Assembly: GCA_947501685.1 (NCBI GenBank) | Contig: CANMWQ010000004.1 | Location: 310,001 to 374,000 of the forward strand | DNA from: an uncultured Litoreibacter sp. | Lineage (GTDB): Bacteria > Pseudomonadota > Alphaproteobacteria > Rhodobacterales > Rhodobacteraceae | DNA length: 64,000 nucleotides | Direction: 5' to 3' | Shown here: in pieces, positions 51,592 to 60,179 of the stretch | How the letters are laid out: every line of letters starts with the position of its first letter | How positions within the stretch are numbered: the stretch's first letter is position 1 | Program-made: the position numbers and the translations under genes | The notes under the pieces: model-generated | Seen by the model: only the letters and a program-made list of their open reading frames with translations | What the model was told of the DNA's origin: nothing | Databases searched by the model: none

Positions 51592-52728
51592 ATGACCGCT
51601 GACATGATCAAACTGGGATGGGAGGAATGGCTGGCCCTGCCCGATCTCGGCCTGCCCGCGATCAAGGCCAAGATCGACACCGGGGCGCGCACCTCTGCAC
51701 TGTCGGCCACCCATATCGAGCCCTTTGGAAGTGCCAAGAAACCCAAAATCCGCTTCACCGTGCATCCGGTACCCGGCAATTATGAGCTGGCCATTCCCTG
51801 CTCTGCGCCGCTGAAAGACCGCCGTTCCGTGACCTCCTCCAATGGCGAGGCGGAGCTGCGCTATGTGATCGAAACCACGCTGCAAGTCGGCGGCCAAAGC
51901 TGGCCCATCGAGGTCACGCTGACCGACCGCGATGGCATGGCCTATCACATGCTTCTGGGCCGCATGGCGCTGGTGGAGCGCTGCGTGGTCGTGCCCGGCG
52001 AAAGTCATCAGCAGCCTGATCTCAGCTACGACCTTTACGCGCAGAAAACCCAGCCGACGCGCTCCCGCGCCCTCCGCGTAGCTCTTCTGACCGCCCGTCC
52101 CGGCACCAAATCCGCCCGCGCGCTGATCGCGGAGGCCGAGGCCCGCGGCCACACGGTAGAGCCCTTCGACCCCGCCACGCTGACCCCACATGTCAGCCCA
52201 ACGACGCCTGCGATTTTACAAAACGACGCACCCCTACCCCGCTTTGACGCGGTCATCGCGCGGATGAAGGCCTCCCGCCACAACCTCGCCGTGCTGCGCC
52301 AGTTCGAGGCGCTGGGCAGCTACGCCCCCAATAGCGCGGAGGCCATGGCCGCCGCCGCAGACCCGCTGCGCGCCCGCCAGATACTGGCGCGCCACCACAT
52401 CCCGATAGAAGAGCCGGGCGCCCCTCGAACCGAGGACAGCTTCACCGCCACCACAATCGGCAAACGCCTGCGCAGCCCGCAGCACAAATTGACCAAGCCT
52501 GAGCGCGCCACCGTACTGCGCGCCGCCCGCGCGCTTGGGTTGGGCTTTGCCGCCCTGACCCTGCGCCATGAGCACGGCCAGCTGATCGTGCAAGACGTCT
52601 CCGCCAGCCCGGCAGTCACGCCTTTGAAGAAACGCAAATCCACCGCCGCGATGCTCCTTGATCTGATTGAAAAACGCGCCCGCCCCAAGCCCGGAAGCCC
52701 AAAGCCCAGAAGCCGCAAACGCCGCTAG
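51592..52728 (+). CDS. Fusion of an ATP-dependent zinc-protease-type domain and a collapsed RimK
   Basis: This 378-residue protein has two parts. Residues 1-150 are the aspartic/zinc-protease-like domain often found with RimK, with LGWEEWLALPDLG, AKIDTGARTSAL (DTG at 29-31) and LLGRMALVERCVVVPG. Residues 160-275 match the pre-ATP-grasp part of RimK (FDAVIARMKASRHNLAVLRQFEALGSY, shown in part). Then about 95 residues of the ATP-grasp core are absent, and residues 297-345 resume with the RimK end (KLTKPERATVLRAARALGLG). The metal-binding EVN is DVS. The glutamate-ligase function should be lost. The basic tail is RKRR. Confidence 0.78.
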   Translation: MTADMIKLGWEEWLALPDLGLPAIKAKIDTGARTSALSATHIEPFGSAKKPKIRFTVHPVPGNYELAIPCSAPLKDRRSVTSSNGEAELRYVIETTLQVGGQSWPIEVTLTDRDGMAYHMLLGRMALVERCVVVPGESHQQPDLSYDLYAQKTQPTRSRALRVALLTARPGTKSARALIAEAEARGHTVEPFDPATLTPHVSPTTPAILQNDAPLPRFDAVIARMKASRHNLAVLRQFEALGSYAPNSAEAMAAAADPLRARQILARHHIPIEEPGAPRTEDSFTATTIGKRLRSPQHKLTKPERATVLRAARALGLGFAALTLRHEHGQLIVQDVSASPAVTPLKKRKSTAAMLLDLIEKRARPKPGSPKPRSRKRR

Positions 52729-53939
52729 GCCACCTGCGCCCGCCGCGTTCGCGAGCGCATCAGCAAGAACACCATGATCGCCACGTTCAGCCCGTTCCAG
52801 CCAATGCCGTTGATAAAGGCCAGCGTGTAAGACCCGGTCACGTCGTAAATCCAGCCTGACAACCAGCCGCCAATCGCCATGCCCAAAATCGTGGTCATGA
52901 TCACAAAGCCGACCTTGGCACCCGCTTCGCGCGCCGGCAAATACTCCCGCACGATCACCGCATAGGCGGGCACAATGCCCCCTTGGCTGAGCCCGAACAG
53001 CATCGAGACCAGATAAAGCGAGACCAACCCGTCAAAGGGCAGGAACAAAAACAACGACGTCATCTGCAGGCTTGACCCGATGAGCAGCGTCATCACGCCC
53101 CCCAGCCGGTCCGACAACAGCCCGGAGATCAACCGGGAGACCACGCCCCCCATCAACATCAGCGACAACATCTCCGCCCCCACGGCAGGCCCGTAACCAA
53201 GGTCCACGCAATAGGCCACGATATGGACCTGCGGCATCGACATCGCCACGCAACACCCGATCCCCGCCAGCCCCAAGAGCCAAACAAGTGTGCGCGAGCT
53301 GAACGGAACCGAACGGCGGTTCAAGGCCGCGGCCGCCTCCGCCGTGGCCTCGGCCTCTGCGGGCAGGCGTCGTCTCAGCAGCAGGGCCAGCGGCAGGATG
53401 GTCAGCAAGCTGACCGCTCCAATGATGATATACGCCGTTCGCCAGCCTTGATCCGCCAGAATGCCCGCCAAAAGCAGCGGCCAGACCGCACCGCTGAGGT
53501 AATTGCCCGAGGCCGCAATCGCCACCGCAATCCCGCGCCGCTTGTAAAACCAATGCGAAATATCCGCGATCAGCGGCCCGAAGCAGACGGATGAGCCAAA
53601 GCCGATCAGAAACTGCACCAGCGACAGCACAAGGATCGAGCCCGACACCGCCGCCAGCCCAAATCCCGCCGTCAGCAGGATCGTCGCCCCAATCAGCGAG
53701 GCCGTCACCCCGAACCGGTCCACCGCCCGGCCAATGAACAAATTGCCCAGCGCAAACCCGATCATCGTCAGCGTGTAGGGCAGCGACGCATCCGCGCGGC
53801 TGCCGCCAAATTCGGCCTGCACCGCGGGCATGATCACGATGATCGCCCACATGCCCACATTGCCCACGACCGCAATCGCCAGCGAGACCGCCAACCGCGT
53901 CCAGGAATACCGGCTGTCCAGGATATCTGAGTCACTCAT
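52725..53939 (-). CDS. MFS transporter (monocarboxylate/oxalate-formate type)
   Basis: This 404-residue membrane protein has 12 helices in two halves joined by a basic-to-acidic loop (LRRRLPAEAEATAEAAA). GNLFIGRAVDRFG is the MFS motif between helices 2 and 3, with its repeat SRLISGLLSDRLGG in the second half. KRRGIAVAIAASGNYLSG resembles the oxalate/formate antiporter and monocarboxylate groups. The substrate is unknown. Its stop overlaps that of the RimK-like fusion gene. Confidence 0.82.
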   Translation of the reverse strand: MSDSDILDSRYSWTRLAVSLAIAVVGNVGMWAIIVIMPAVQAEFGGSRADASLPYTLTMIGFALGNLFIGRAVDRFGVTASLIGATILLTAGFGLAAVSGSILVLSLVQFLIGFGSSVCFGPLIADISHWFYKRRGIAVAIAASGNYLSGAVWPLLLAGILADQGWRTAYIIIGAVSLLTILPLALLLRRRLPAEAEATAEAAAALNRRSVPFSSRTLVWLLGLAGIGCCVAMSMPQVHIVAYCVDLGYGPAVGAEMLSLMLMGGVVSRLISGLLSDRLGGVMTLLIGSSLQMTSLFLFLPFDGLVSLYLVSMLFGLSQGGIVPAYAVIVREYLPAREAGAKVGFVIMTTILGMAIGGWLSGWIYDVTGSYTLAFINGIGWNGLNVAIMVFLLMRSRTRRAQVA

Positions 53940-54027
53940 ATCGGCGACGCTAGGAGGGTGCCGCGCGCTTGTATAGCGCCAAAACCCCTCTGATTTGGGC
54001 GCGGTGCAGCGGAACGCGTGTCACGAC

Positions 54028-54061
54028 GGGGTGTGTACAGGATGTGTACGGGGTGTGTACG
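54028..54061. repeat. Three 11-bp direct repeats upstream of the Fe-S assembly genes
   Basis: TGTGTAC occurs at 54032, 54043 and 54054, each preceded by GGR, giving three units with an exact 11-bp period. The units would lie on one face of the DNA. The array is about 90 bp before the DUF59 gene and 90 bp from the divergent MFS gene. Confidence 0.75.
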
Positions 54062-54150
54062 CCGAATTTCGTGACCCCGCCCCTCTGGACGCGCAGGGTC
54101 ACAATCCCTACATTAACACTCAACAATCGCCCCTTTAGGATGCCGGACAT

Positions 54151-54510
54151 ATGAACGACCAGACCCCTCTCGAAGGCACAGCGCTGATCAAGCCGTCCTC
54201 CACCGAGCACCCTTTGCACGAGAATGTCGTGGAGGCCTGCCGCAGCGTCTATGATCCCGAGATCCCGGTCAATATCTTTGACCTCGGCCTGATCTACACC
54301 ATTGATATCAATACCGAAAACGAGGTGAACATCTTGATGTCCCTCACTGCCCCCGGCTGTCCCGTGGCAGGCGAAATGCCCGGCTGGGTCGCCGAAGCGG
54401 TAGAGCCTTTGGCGGGCGTCAAACAGGTCAATGTGGAACTCGTCTGGGAGCCCCCATGGGGCATGGAGATGATGTCCGACGAGGCCAAGCTGGAATTGGG
54501 GTTCATGTGA
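54151..54510 (+). CDS. DUF59/MIP18 family Fe-S assembly protein (SufT-like)
   Basis: This 119-residue cytoplasmic protein has the DUF59 signature VYDPEIPVNIFDLGLIY and the conserved Cys in LTAPGCPVAGEMP, then VELVWEPPWGMEMMS. Members assist maturation of Fe-S proteins in the SUF pathway. It ends one base into the start of the sufA-like gene, so the two are coupled. No sufBCDS genes are in the window. Confidence 0.85.
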   Translation: MNDQTPLEGTALIKPSSTEHPLHENVVEACRSVYDPEIPVNIFDLGLIYTIDINTENEVNILMSLTAPGCPVAGEMPGWVAEAVEPLAGVKQVNVELVWEPPWGMEMMSDEAKLELGFM

Positions 54511-54875
54511 TGTTCATCCCCGGCGAAAACCCCGTCAAAATCACCCCCCGCGCCGCCGCGCAAATCGCCAAACTGATGGCAAAAGAGGGCCATAAGGCTT
54601 TGAAAATAGGCGTTAAAAAAGGCGGCTGCGCAGGCATGGAATACACCATGGACTATGTCGACGAGCTGGGCCCACATGACGAACCCGTCGAAGTGGACGG
54701 CGCCAAAGTCGTGATCGCCCCCATGGCGCAAATGTTTCTATTCGGGACCGAAATTGACTATGAAACCAGCCTGTTAGAGAGCGGTTTTAAATTCAACAAC
54801 CCCAACGTCTCCGAGGCCTGCGGCTGCGGCGAAAGCATCAAGTTTGACGAGACACTTTTCGCCAAACCGTCTTAA
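54510..54875 (+). CDS. sufA: HesB/IscA family A-type Fe-S carrier
   Basis: The ATG shares its A with the upstream TGA stop, which decides the start. The 121-residue protein has the three A-type cysteines: Cys in KKGGCAGMEY and the pair in SEACGCGES. It accepts clusters from the SUF scaffold and passes them to apoproteins. Gene symbol follows the SUF-type neighbour; IscA or ErpA cannot be excluded by sequence reading alone. Confidence 0.87.
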   Translation: MFIPGENPVKITPRAAAQIAKLMAKEGHKALKIGVKKGGCAGMEYTMDYVDELGPHDEPVEVDGAKVVIAPMAQMFLFGTEIDYETSLLESGFKFNNPNVSEACGCGESIKFDETLFAKPS

Positions 54876-54878
54876 AGC

Positions 54879-55202
54879 GTGGCCGTTTCCGAGGCCGATA
54901 TCGCCTTCGCCAAAGAGCTCTTCGACGGTCTCGGCACGCTGACCACCCGCAAGATGATGGGCGGGCTATGTCTTTATTCTGACGGCATAATTTTCGCGCT
55001 GCTCTACTCGGACGGCACGCTTTACATCAAGGCTCAGGGTGCGTTTATCGAGGAGGTCAAAGCACTGGGCTGCACCCAATGGACCTACCAGCGCGACGGC
55101 AAAAAACCTGTCGCCATGCCCTATTGGACCCTGCCCGAAGCCTGCCTCGACGACCCCGAAGAGGCCCGCGCCCTGGCCCGCCGTGCTCTGGCGCATCTCT
55201 AA
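54879..55202 (+). CDS. TfoX N-terminal domain protein
   Basis: This protein has 107 residues with a GTG start three bases after the sufA stop. FAKELFDGLGTLTTRKMMGGLCLYSDG is the TfoX/Sxy N-terminal pattern (cited here through TTRKMMGGLCLYSDG), followed by LYIKAQG and MPYWTLPEACLDDPEE. In gammaproteobacteria TfoX regulates competence, but stand-alone N-terminal domains like this are common and unstudied. It is probably cotranscribed with sufA. Confidence 0.82.
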   Translation: MAVSEADIAFAKELFDGLGTLTTRKMMGGLCLYSDGIIFALLYSDGTLYIKAQGAFIEEVKALGCTQWTYQRDGKKPVAMPYWTLPEACLDDPEEARALARRALAHL

Positions 55203-55264
55203 AAGCACCTTGCCCTGAGCGCCCCGCTTTGCCAGTTTGCCCCCAGCAAAAAGGGATAGAACAC

Positions 55265-56014
55265 ATGCGCAGAAAACTCGCCGCCGGAAATTGGAAAATG
55301 AACGGCACGTCTGATGCTTTGGCTCAACTCACCGCCCTGCGCAACGCCCATCCCACGCCCGGCGTCGATATCCTCATCTGCCCCCCAGCCACTTTGATCA
55401 GCGCCGCCGTGGTCACCGCCGCCGACCACCCGCTGGCCATTGGCGGGCAGGACTGTCATATGGCCCAAATCGGTGCTCATACCGGCGACATCTCCGCCGC
55501 AATGCTGAAAGACGCAGGCGCGTCCTATGTGCTCACCGGCCATTCCGAGCGCCGCACCGATCACAATGAGACCGACGAAATGATCCGCAACAAGACCAAA
55601 GCCGCCCATGCGGAGGGCCTGATCGCTGTGGTCTGCATCGGCGAGACCCTGAAAGAACGCGAGGCCGCCAACACGCTCGACATTATCGCAGGCCAGCTTG
55701 CGGGCTCCCTGCCGGACGTGCTGACGGCGGAAAATACCGTCATCGCCTATGAACCTGTCTGGGCCATCGGCACCGGCAAGGTCCCTACAACCAACCAAAT
55801 CGGCGAGGTGCATGACTATATCCGCACCAAGCTCGAACAACGCTACGGCGCGGGCGTCGGCAAATCCATCCGCATCCTCTATGGCGGCTCCGTGAAAGGC
55901 TCCAATGCCGACGAGATCTTCGCGGTGTCAAACGTGGACGGAGCCCTCGTCGGCGGAGCCTCCCTCAAAGCCGAAGACTTCTCCCCCATCATCACGGCCT
56001 TAGAAAACGCCTAA
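55265..56014 (+). CDS. tpiA: Triosephosphate isomerase
   Basis: The start MRRKLAAGNWKMNGTS is chosen because AAAGGGA precedes it and the catalytic Lys of GNWKMNG falls near residue 11. The 249-residue TIM barrel has the catalytic His in VLTGHSERR, the Glu in AYEPVWAIGTG and phosphate-binding LYGGSVKGSN. It interconverts DHAP and glyceraldehyde 3-phosphate. The ORF track upstream is only an open frame across the TfoX gene. A hairpin, GGGGAGC-AAA-GCTCCCC (56061-56077), follows. Confidence 0.96.
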   Translation: MRRKLAAGNWKMNGTSDALAQLTALRNAHPTPGVDILICPPATLISAAVVTAADHPLAIGGQDCHMAQIGAHTGDISAAMLKDAGASYVLTGHSERRTDHNETDEMIRNKTKAAHAEGLIAVVCIGETLKEREAANTLDIIAGQLAGSLPDVLTAENTVIAYEPVWAIGTGKVPTTNQIGEVHDYIRTKLEQRYGAGVGKSIRILYGGSVKGSNADEIFAVSNVDGALVGGASLKAEDFSPIITALENA

Positions 56015-56110
56015 GGCCCTTTCTTCGTTCAGAAATATCCTGAGGGGATGCCCGCGTGGCGGGGAGCAAAGCTCCCCAAGAGCACAAAACTTCAAACGCG
56101 CGCAACGCGC

Positions 56111-57994
56111 TCAATAAAACAGGTTCAAAGCCGTCAGCGACACCACCAAAAACAGCACCGTCATCAAGCTGCCCGCCTTCACGAAATCCGCCACCCGGTA
56201 GCCCGCAGGCCCCATGATCAGCGCGTTCACCTGATGCGTCGGGATCAGGAAGCTGTTCGAGGTGGCAATCGCCACAGTCAGCGCGAACAAACCCGGATTG
56301 CCCCCCGCTGCGACGGCAATCGACACGGCCAAAGGCACCAGCAACACGGTCGCGCCCACATTGGACATCACCAGCGTGAAGGCCGTGGCCAACACGGCTA
56401 GCCCTGCCTGCAAGGCCCAAAGCGGCCAGCCGTCCAGAAGCACTAAAATCTGCTGCGCAATCCACGCCGCCGTCCCCGTTTCCTGCACCGCCTGGCCCAA
56501 GGGGATCAGGCTCGCCAACAAGAACACCGTCTGCCAGCTGACCGCGCTATAGGCCTCGTCCACGGTGAGCACTTTCGACAGGATCATGCCGACCGCCCCC
56601 ACCAAAAGGCAAAGCGACAGGCGCATGTCAGTAAACAGGATCAGCACCAAGGCGATCGCAAAGAACCCCAGCGCCCAGTTCACTTTTTGGGGTCGCAGTT
56701 CCTCTTGCGGGAAGTCGGTGGTGATCACCACAAAGTCGCGGTCCGATTTCAGCCGCGCCAGCGCGTCCCAAGGCGTGTGCACCGCCAGCGTGTCGCCGGA
56801 GCGCAGCACCTGTTGGCCAAGACGACAGGCTTCATGCTCTTCGGTTTCCACAAGGCTCAGCACCTCCTCGCCCCGGTGAATGGCGAGCAGCGAGAACCCG
56901 TAGGTTTGCCGGATGCGCAGCTCTTCGGGGGCTTTGCCGACAAGGCTGGAGGTGGGCGGCACCACGATTTCCGCCACGCCTGCGCTGGTCGCGGCGAAGT
57001 CTTCGACAAACCGCTCCGGGGTGCGCAGCACGGTCAGCCCGTAAATATCGGCAAACTCGTCCACCACCCGCCGCAGGCCCAGCACGGCCAGCCTGCACGG
57101 CGTCTCGATCCGCGTGCCCGTCATCGGGGCCACAACCTTCTTGCCGCGGTAATCCGTGCCGATGATATAGAGGTGATGGGCATCCATGATGTCGCTCAAG
57201 GTCTGGCCCACAAGGATATTTCCCTCCGGCACCAGCACCTCGAAAATATCCGCGTTCAGCCCGTAGGTCCCGCGCATATAGGCCTGCATGGATTGCCCGG
57301 AGGTCGCGTCCTCCTTGTCGCTGACCGAGGGCAGCACCCAGCGGCCCAGCAGCACGAAATACAAGATGCCGGTCACGATCAGCATCGCCCCCACCGGGGT
57401 CACCGAAAACAGCCCAAAAGGCGCGATCTGCTGGTCTTCGGGCAGGCCATTATTGGCCGTCAGTATCAGGTCATTGAGCAAGATCAGCGGCGAGGAGCCG
57501 ACCATGGTCATGGTCCCGCCAAGGATCGCACAGAACCCCATGGGCATCAGCAGCCGCGACAATGGCAGCCCTGTGCGCGCGGAGATACGCGACACCACCG
57601 GCAAGAACAACGCCGCCGCCCCCACATTCTGCATGAAGCTGGAAATCACCGCCACAGTGCCCGAGACAATCGGTATAATCCGCGCCTCGGTGGTGCCGCC
57701 CTTGCGCAGGATCAGCCCGGCCACCTTGGACATCAGCCCGGTCTTGTCGAGCCCCATGCCAATGATCATCACCGCGATGATCGAGATCACCGCGTTGGAC
57801 GCAAACCCGTCAAACAGGTGGTTCACATCCGCCAGATTGCCAAGCCCCGGCAGGTAGCTGAGCGCGCCCAGAAGCACCATCACCAGAATAGCCGCCAGAT
57901 CGATGCGGATAATCTCGGAGACGAACAGCCCGACAGTGAAGGCCAGAAGGCCTAGCACCACTCCCATCTCCAATGTCAACGTGATCGGATCCAA
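56111..57994 (-). CDS. SLC13-type anion permease with central TrkA-C domains
   Basis: This is a 627-residue membrane protein. Roughly 200 residues of helices come first, with VSGTVAVISSFMQNVGAAALFLPV, shown by its core SFMQNVGAAALFLPV, and GGTMTMVGSSPLILLNDL, the signature of the sodium-dicarboxylate/sulfate branch. Two TrkA-C-type cytoplasmic domains lie at about 225-395, then the second helical half with a final SNVGATVLLVPLAVSIAVA. The substrate may be sulfate or a dicarboxylate. It follows dctM on the same strand after about 70 bp. Confidence 0.83.
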   Translation of the reverse strand: MDPITLTLEMGVVLGLLAFTVGLFVSEIIRIDLAAILVMVLLGALSYLPGLGNLADVNHLFDGFASNAVISIIAVMIIGMGLDKTGLMSKVAGLILRKGGTTEARIIPIVSGTVAVISSFMQNVGAAALFLPVVSRISARTGLPLSRLLMPMGFCAILGGTMTMVGSSPLILLNDLILTANNGLPEDQQIAPFGLFSVTPVGAMLIVTGILYFVLLGRWVLPSVSDKEDATSGQSMQAYMRGTYGLNADIFEVLVPEGNILVGQTLSDIMDAHHLYIIGTDYRGKKVVAPMTGTRIETPCRLAVLGLRRVVDEFADIYGLTVLRTPERFVEDFAATSAGVAEIVVPPTSSLVGKAPEELRIRQTYGFSLLAIHRGEEVLSLVETEEHEACRLGQQVLRSGDTLAVHTPWDALARLKSDRDFVVITTDFPQEELRPQKVNWALGFFAIALVLILFTDMRLSLCLLVGAVGMILSKVLTVDEAYSAVSWQTVFLLASLIPLGQAVQETGTAAWIAQQILVLLDGWPLWALQAGLAVLATAFTLVMSNVGATVLLVPLAVSIAVAAGGNPGLFALTVAIATSNSFLIPTHQVNALIMGPAGYRVADFVKAGSLMTVLFLVVSLTALNLFY

Positions 57995-58065
57995 AACGCC
58001 TCCAGCCCCGCCAGAGTAGCGGGGCTGGAAATTTTATCTAGACCTGAAAATGAGTATCTTGGGTC

Positions 58066-59442
58066 TCACTTTATGATGATCTCGGGCCCCATGAAGTAAT
58101 TGGGCAAGAAGGTCGAGATCGCGGGCACATAGGTGATGATGATCAGGAAGATGAACAACACGCCTGTGAAGGGCAGCGCGGCTTTGACGACCGACATCAT
58201 CGGCATATTGGCCACGCCCGAGGTCACGAACAGGTTGAGCCCCACCGGAGGCGTGATCATCCCGATCTCCATGTTCACCACCATGATGATACCAAGGTGA
58301 ATAGGATCAATCCCCAGCTCAATGGCAATCGGGAAGACCAATGGCGCGACGATGACCAAAAGGCCCGACGGCTCCATGAACTGCCCGCCGATGAGCAGAA
58401 TGATATTGACCATGATCAGAAACATCACCGGCCCAAAACCCGCATCCAGCATAGCCCCCGCAATCTTTTGCGGTATCTGCTCGTCGGTCAGCACATGTTT
58501 CAGGATCAGCGCGTTGGCAATCACAAAGAGCAGCGTCACCGTCAGCTTGCCCGCCTCGAACAACGTGTTGCGCGTGTCCTCGTGGAACAAGGCCGTCACA
58601 GCGGTCCAAGGCTGTTTCCAGAAGCTTTTGTTCGGCTCGCCTTCCGCCGTCGAAAGAGGCCCCATATCTTTGTAGATATAGGTGGCGATCAGGTAGGCGT
58701 AGACCGACGACACCGCGGCGGCCTCCGTTGGGGTGAAGATACCGCCATAGATGCCTCCCAGGATGATGACGATCAGGAACAGCCCCCAAGCCGCCGCCCG
58801 GAAGGAGGCGAAAACCTCGCCCCAGCCCATCCAGTCGCCTTTCGGCAGATCGCGCACCACGGCGAAAATGTAAATAGTGACCATCAACATGAAGCCCGCC
58901 AAGAGCCCCGGAATGACGCCCGCGAGGAACATCCGCCCCACGGAGACCTCGACGGTGGACGCATAGACCACCATCACGATGGAGGGCGGGATCAGGATGC
59001 CCAGCGTCCCCGCATTGGCGATGACGCCCGCCGCGAACTCCTTGGTGTAGCCGACCTTCATCATGCCCGCGATCACGATGGAGCCGATGGCCACAACCGT
59101 CGCAGGTGACGAGCCGGACAGCGCCGCGAACATCATGCAGGCAAACACGCCCGCGATGGCCAGACCGCCGCGCAAATGCCCGACGCAGGCGATGGAGAAC
59201 CGAATGATCCGCCGCGCCACGCCGCCCGTGGTCATGAAGCCCGAGGCCAGAATGAAGAACGGGATCGCCATCAGGGTGAAGTGCCCCTCAAAGGCCTGAA
59301 ACAGCGTGGCGGCCACGGAGGCCAGCGACGAGTCCGAGAACCACAGCAGGAACAGAACCGAGGACAGACCCAGCGAGATCGCAATCGGCACGCCGATCAT
59401 CAGAAAGCCGACGACCAGCCCGAAAAGGAGTACGATTTCCAT
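58066..59442 (-). CDS. dctM: TRAP transporter large permease DctM
   Basis: This 458-residue inner-membrane protein has 12 or so helices. It contains LMAIPFFILASGFM, GGLAIAGVFACMMFAALSGSS, and PPVGLNLFVTSGVANMPMM, all standard for the DctM/SiaM family. It is the sodium-coupled channel of a tripartite uptake system. A long loop at about 260-300 is typical of the C4-dicarboxylate type. It starts three bases after dctQ. Confidence 0.93.
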   Translation of the reverse strand: MEIVLLFGLVVGFLMIGVPIAISLGLSSVLFLLWFSDSSLASVAATLFQAFEGHFTLMAIPFFILASGFMTTGGVARRIIRFSIACVGHLRGGLAIAGVFACMMFAALSGSSPATVVAIGSIVIAGMMKVGYTKEFAAGVIANAGTLGILIPPSIVMVVYASTVEVSVGRMFLAGVIPGLLAGFMLMVTIYIFAVVRDLPKGDWMGWGEVFASFRAAAWGLFLIVIILGGIYGGIFTPTEAAAVSSVYAYLIATYIYKDMGPLSTAEGEPNKSFWKQPWTAVTALFHEDTRNTLFEAGKLTVTLLFVIANALILKHVLTDEQIPQKIAGAMLDAGFGPVMFLIMVNIILLIGGQFMEPSGLLVIVAPLVFPIAIELGIDPIHLGIIMVVNMEIGMITPPVGLNLFVTSGVANMPMMSVVKAALPFTGVLFIFLIIITYVPAISTFLPNYFMGPEIIIK

Positions 59443-59445
59443 GGC

Positions 59446-60096
59446 TTAGCTCTCCCCTTTGAGACGCGCATTCGCGACGTCTTCTTCTGCTTCATGGCTG
59501 ACGATCAACCGGTCCGACGTGCCGATCCAGATCGCCCAGGCCGCCTGCAAATAGCGATAGAGCAGCAGCCCCATGGAGAAGGGCAGCACGGCGTAAGGGA
59601 TCAGGCGCGGTATTTTTTCGTATTCGTCACCGTCATTGAACGCGGTCTCAAGAAAGCCCGCCCATGCGGGCAGCGGGATGTCGTTGACCTCGTACCAGCC
59701 TTGGCCACGGAAGCTCTCGACAAAGCCGGTGGGGAAATAGCGCCCCGTCGTGGGCGGCAGATTGGCAAAGATGGACCAATAATCCCACGCGCCTTTCAGC
59801 ATCAGGAAGGAGAACACGATGCAGCACGCCACCGAGGCCAGACCCAGCGCCCGGCGCACCGGTTCGGAGAAGAGGTTGATCAGCACATCCACGCCGAGAT
59901 GCGCGTTCTTTTTGACCGCGTAGGAGGCCCCCAGCAGCACCAGCCAAGCGAAGCAATAGAGCGTCGTCTCAAGGGCCCAGAGGATGTTTGAATTGAACGC
60001 GTAGCGCGCGACCACATTGGCGAAAGAGATTACCGTCATCAGCCCCAAAAGAAGCGCGATGAAATTCTCCTCGATCTTGTCGACAAAATCAGACAC
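59446..60096 (-). CDS. dctQ: TRAP transporter small permease DctQ
   Basis: This 216-residue protein has four helices: FIALLLGLMTVISFANVVARYAF (in part FANVVARYAF, the family signature), LVLLGASYAVKKNAHLGVD, ALGLASVACCIVFSFLML, and IPYAVLPFSMGLLLYRYL. A longer than usual periplasmic loop (about 105-165) is seen. DctQ supports DctM assembly. It is separated from dctP by 83 bp holding a terminator-like hairpin. Confidence 0.9.
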   Translation of the reverse strand: MSDFVDKIEENFIALLLGLMTVISFANVVARYAFNSNILWALETTLYCFAWLVLLGASYAVKKNAHLGVDVLINLFSEPVRRALGLASVACCIVFSFLMLKGAWDYWSIFANLPPTTGRYFPTGFVESFRGQGWYEVNDIPLPAWAGFLETAFNDGDEYEKIPRLIPYAVLPFSMGLLLYRYLQAAWAIWIGTSDRLIVSHEAEEDVANARLKGES

Positions 60097-60124
60097 GGTC
60101 CCTGCCCCCCTAAAATTCTGGTAG

Positions 60125-60160
60125 AAAAAAGCGCGACCACGGGGATCCCACGGTCGCGCT
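60125..60160 (-). terminator. Intergenic terminator/attenuator between dctP and dctQ
   Basis: AGCGCGACC (60130-60138) and GGTCGCGCT (60152-60160) form a 9-bp stem. On the minus strand it is followed by a T-run (complement of the A's at 60125-60130). Partial termination here would give more DctP than DctQM. Confidence 0.75.
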
Positions 60161-60179
60161 TCGTGTCGTTTGGAACGCC

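Noticed and set aside
56687-57955. 422-codon plus-strand ORF
   Set aside because: Antisense of the SLC13-type permease; His/Arg/Gln-rich shadow.
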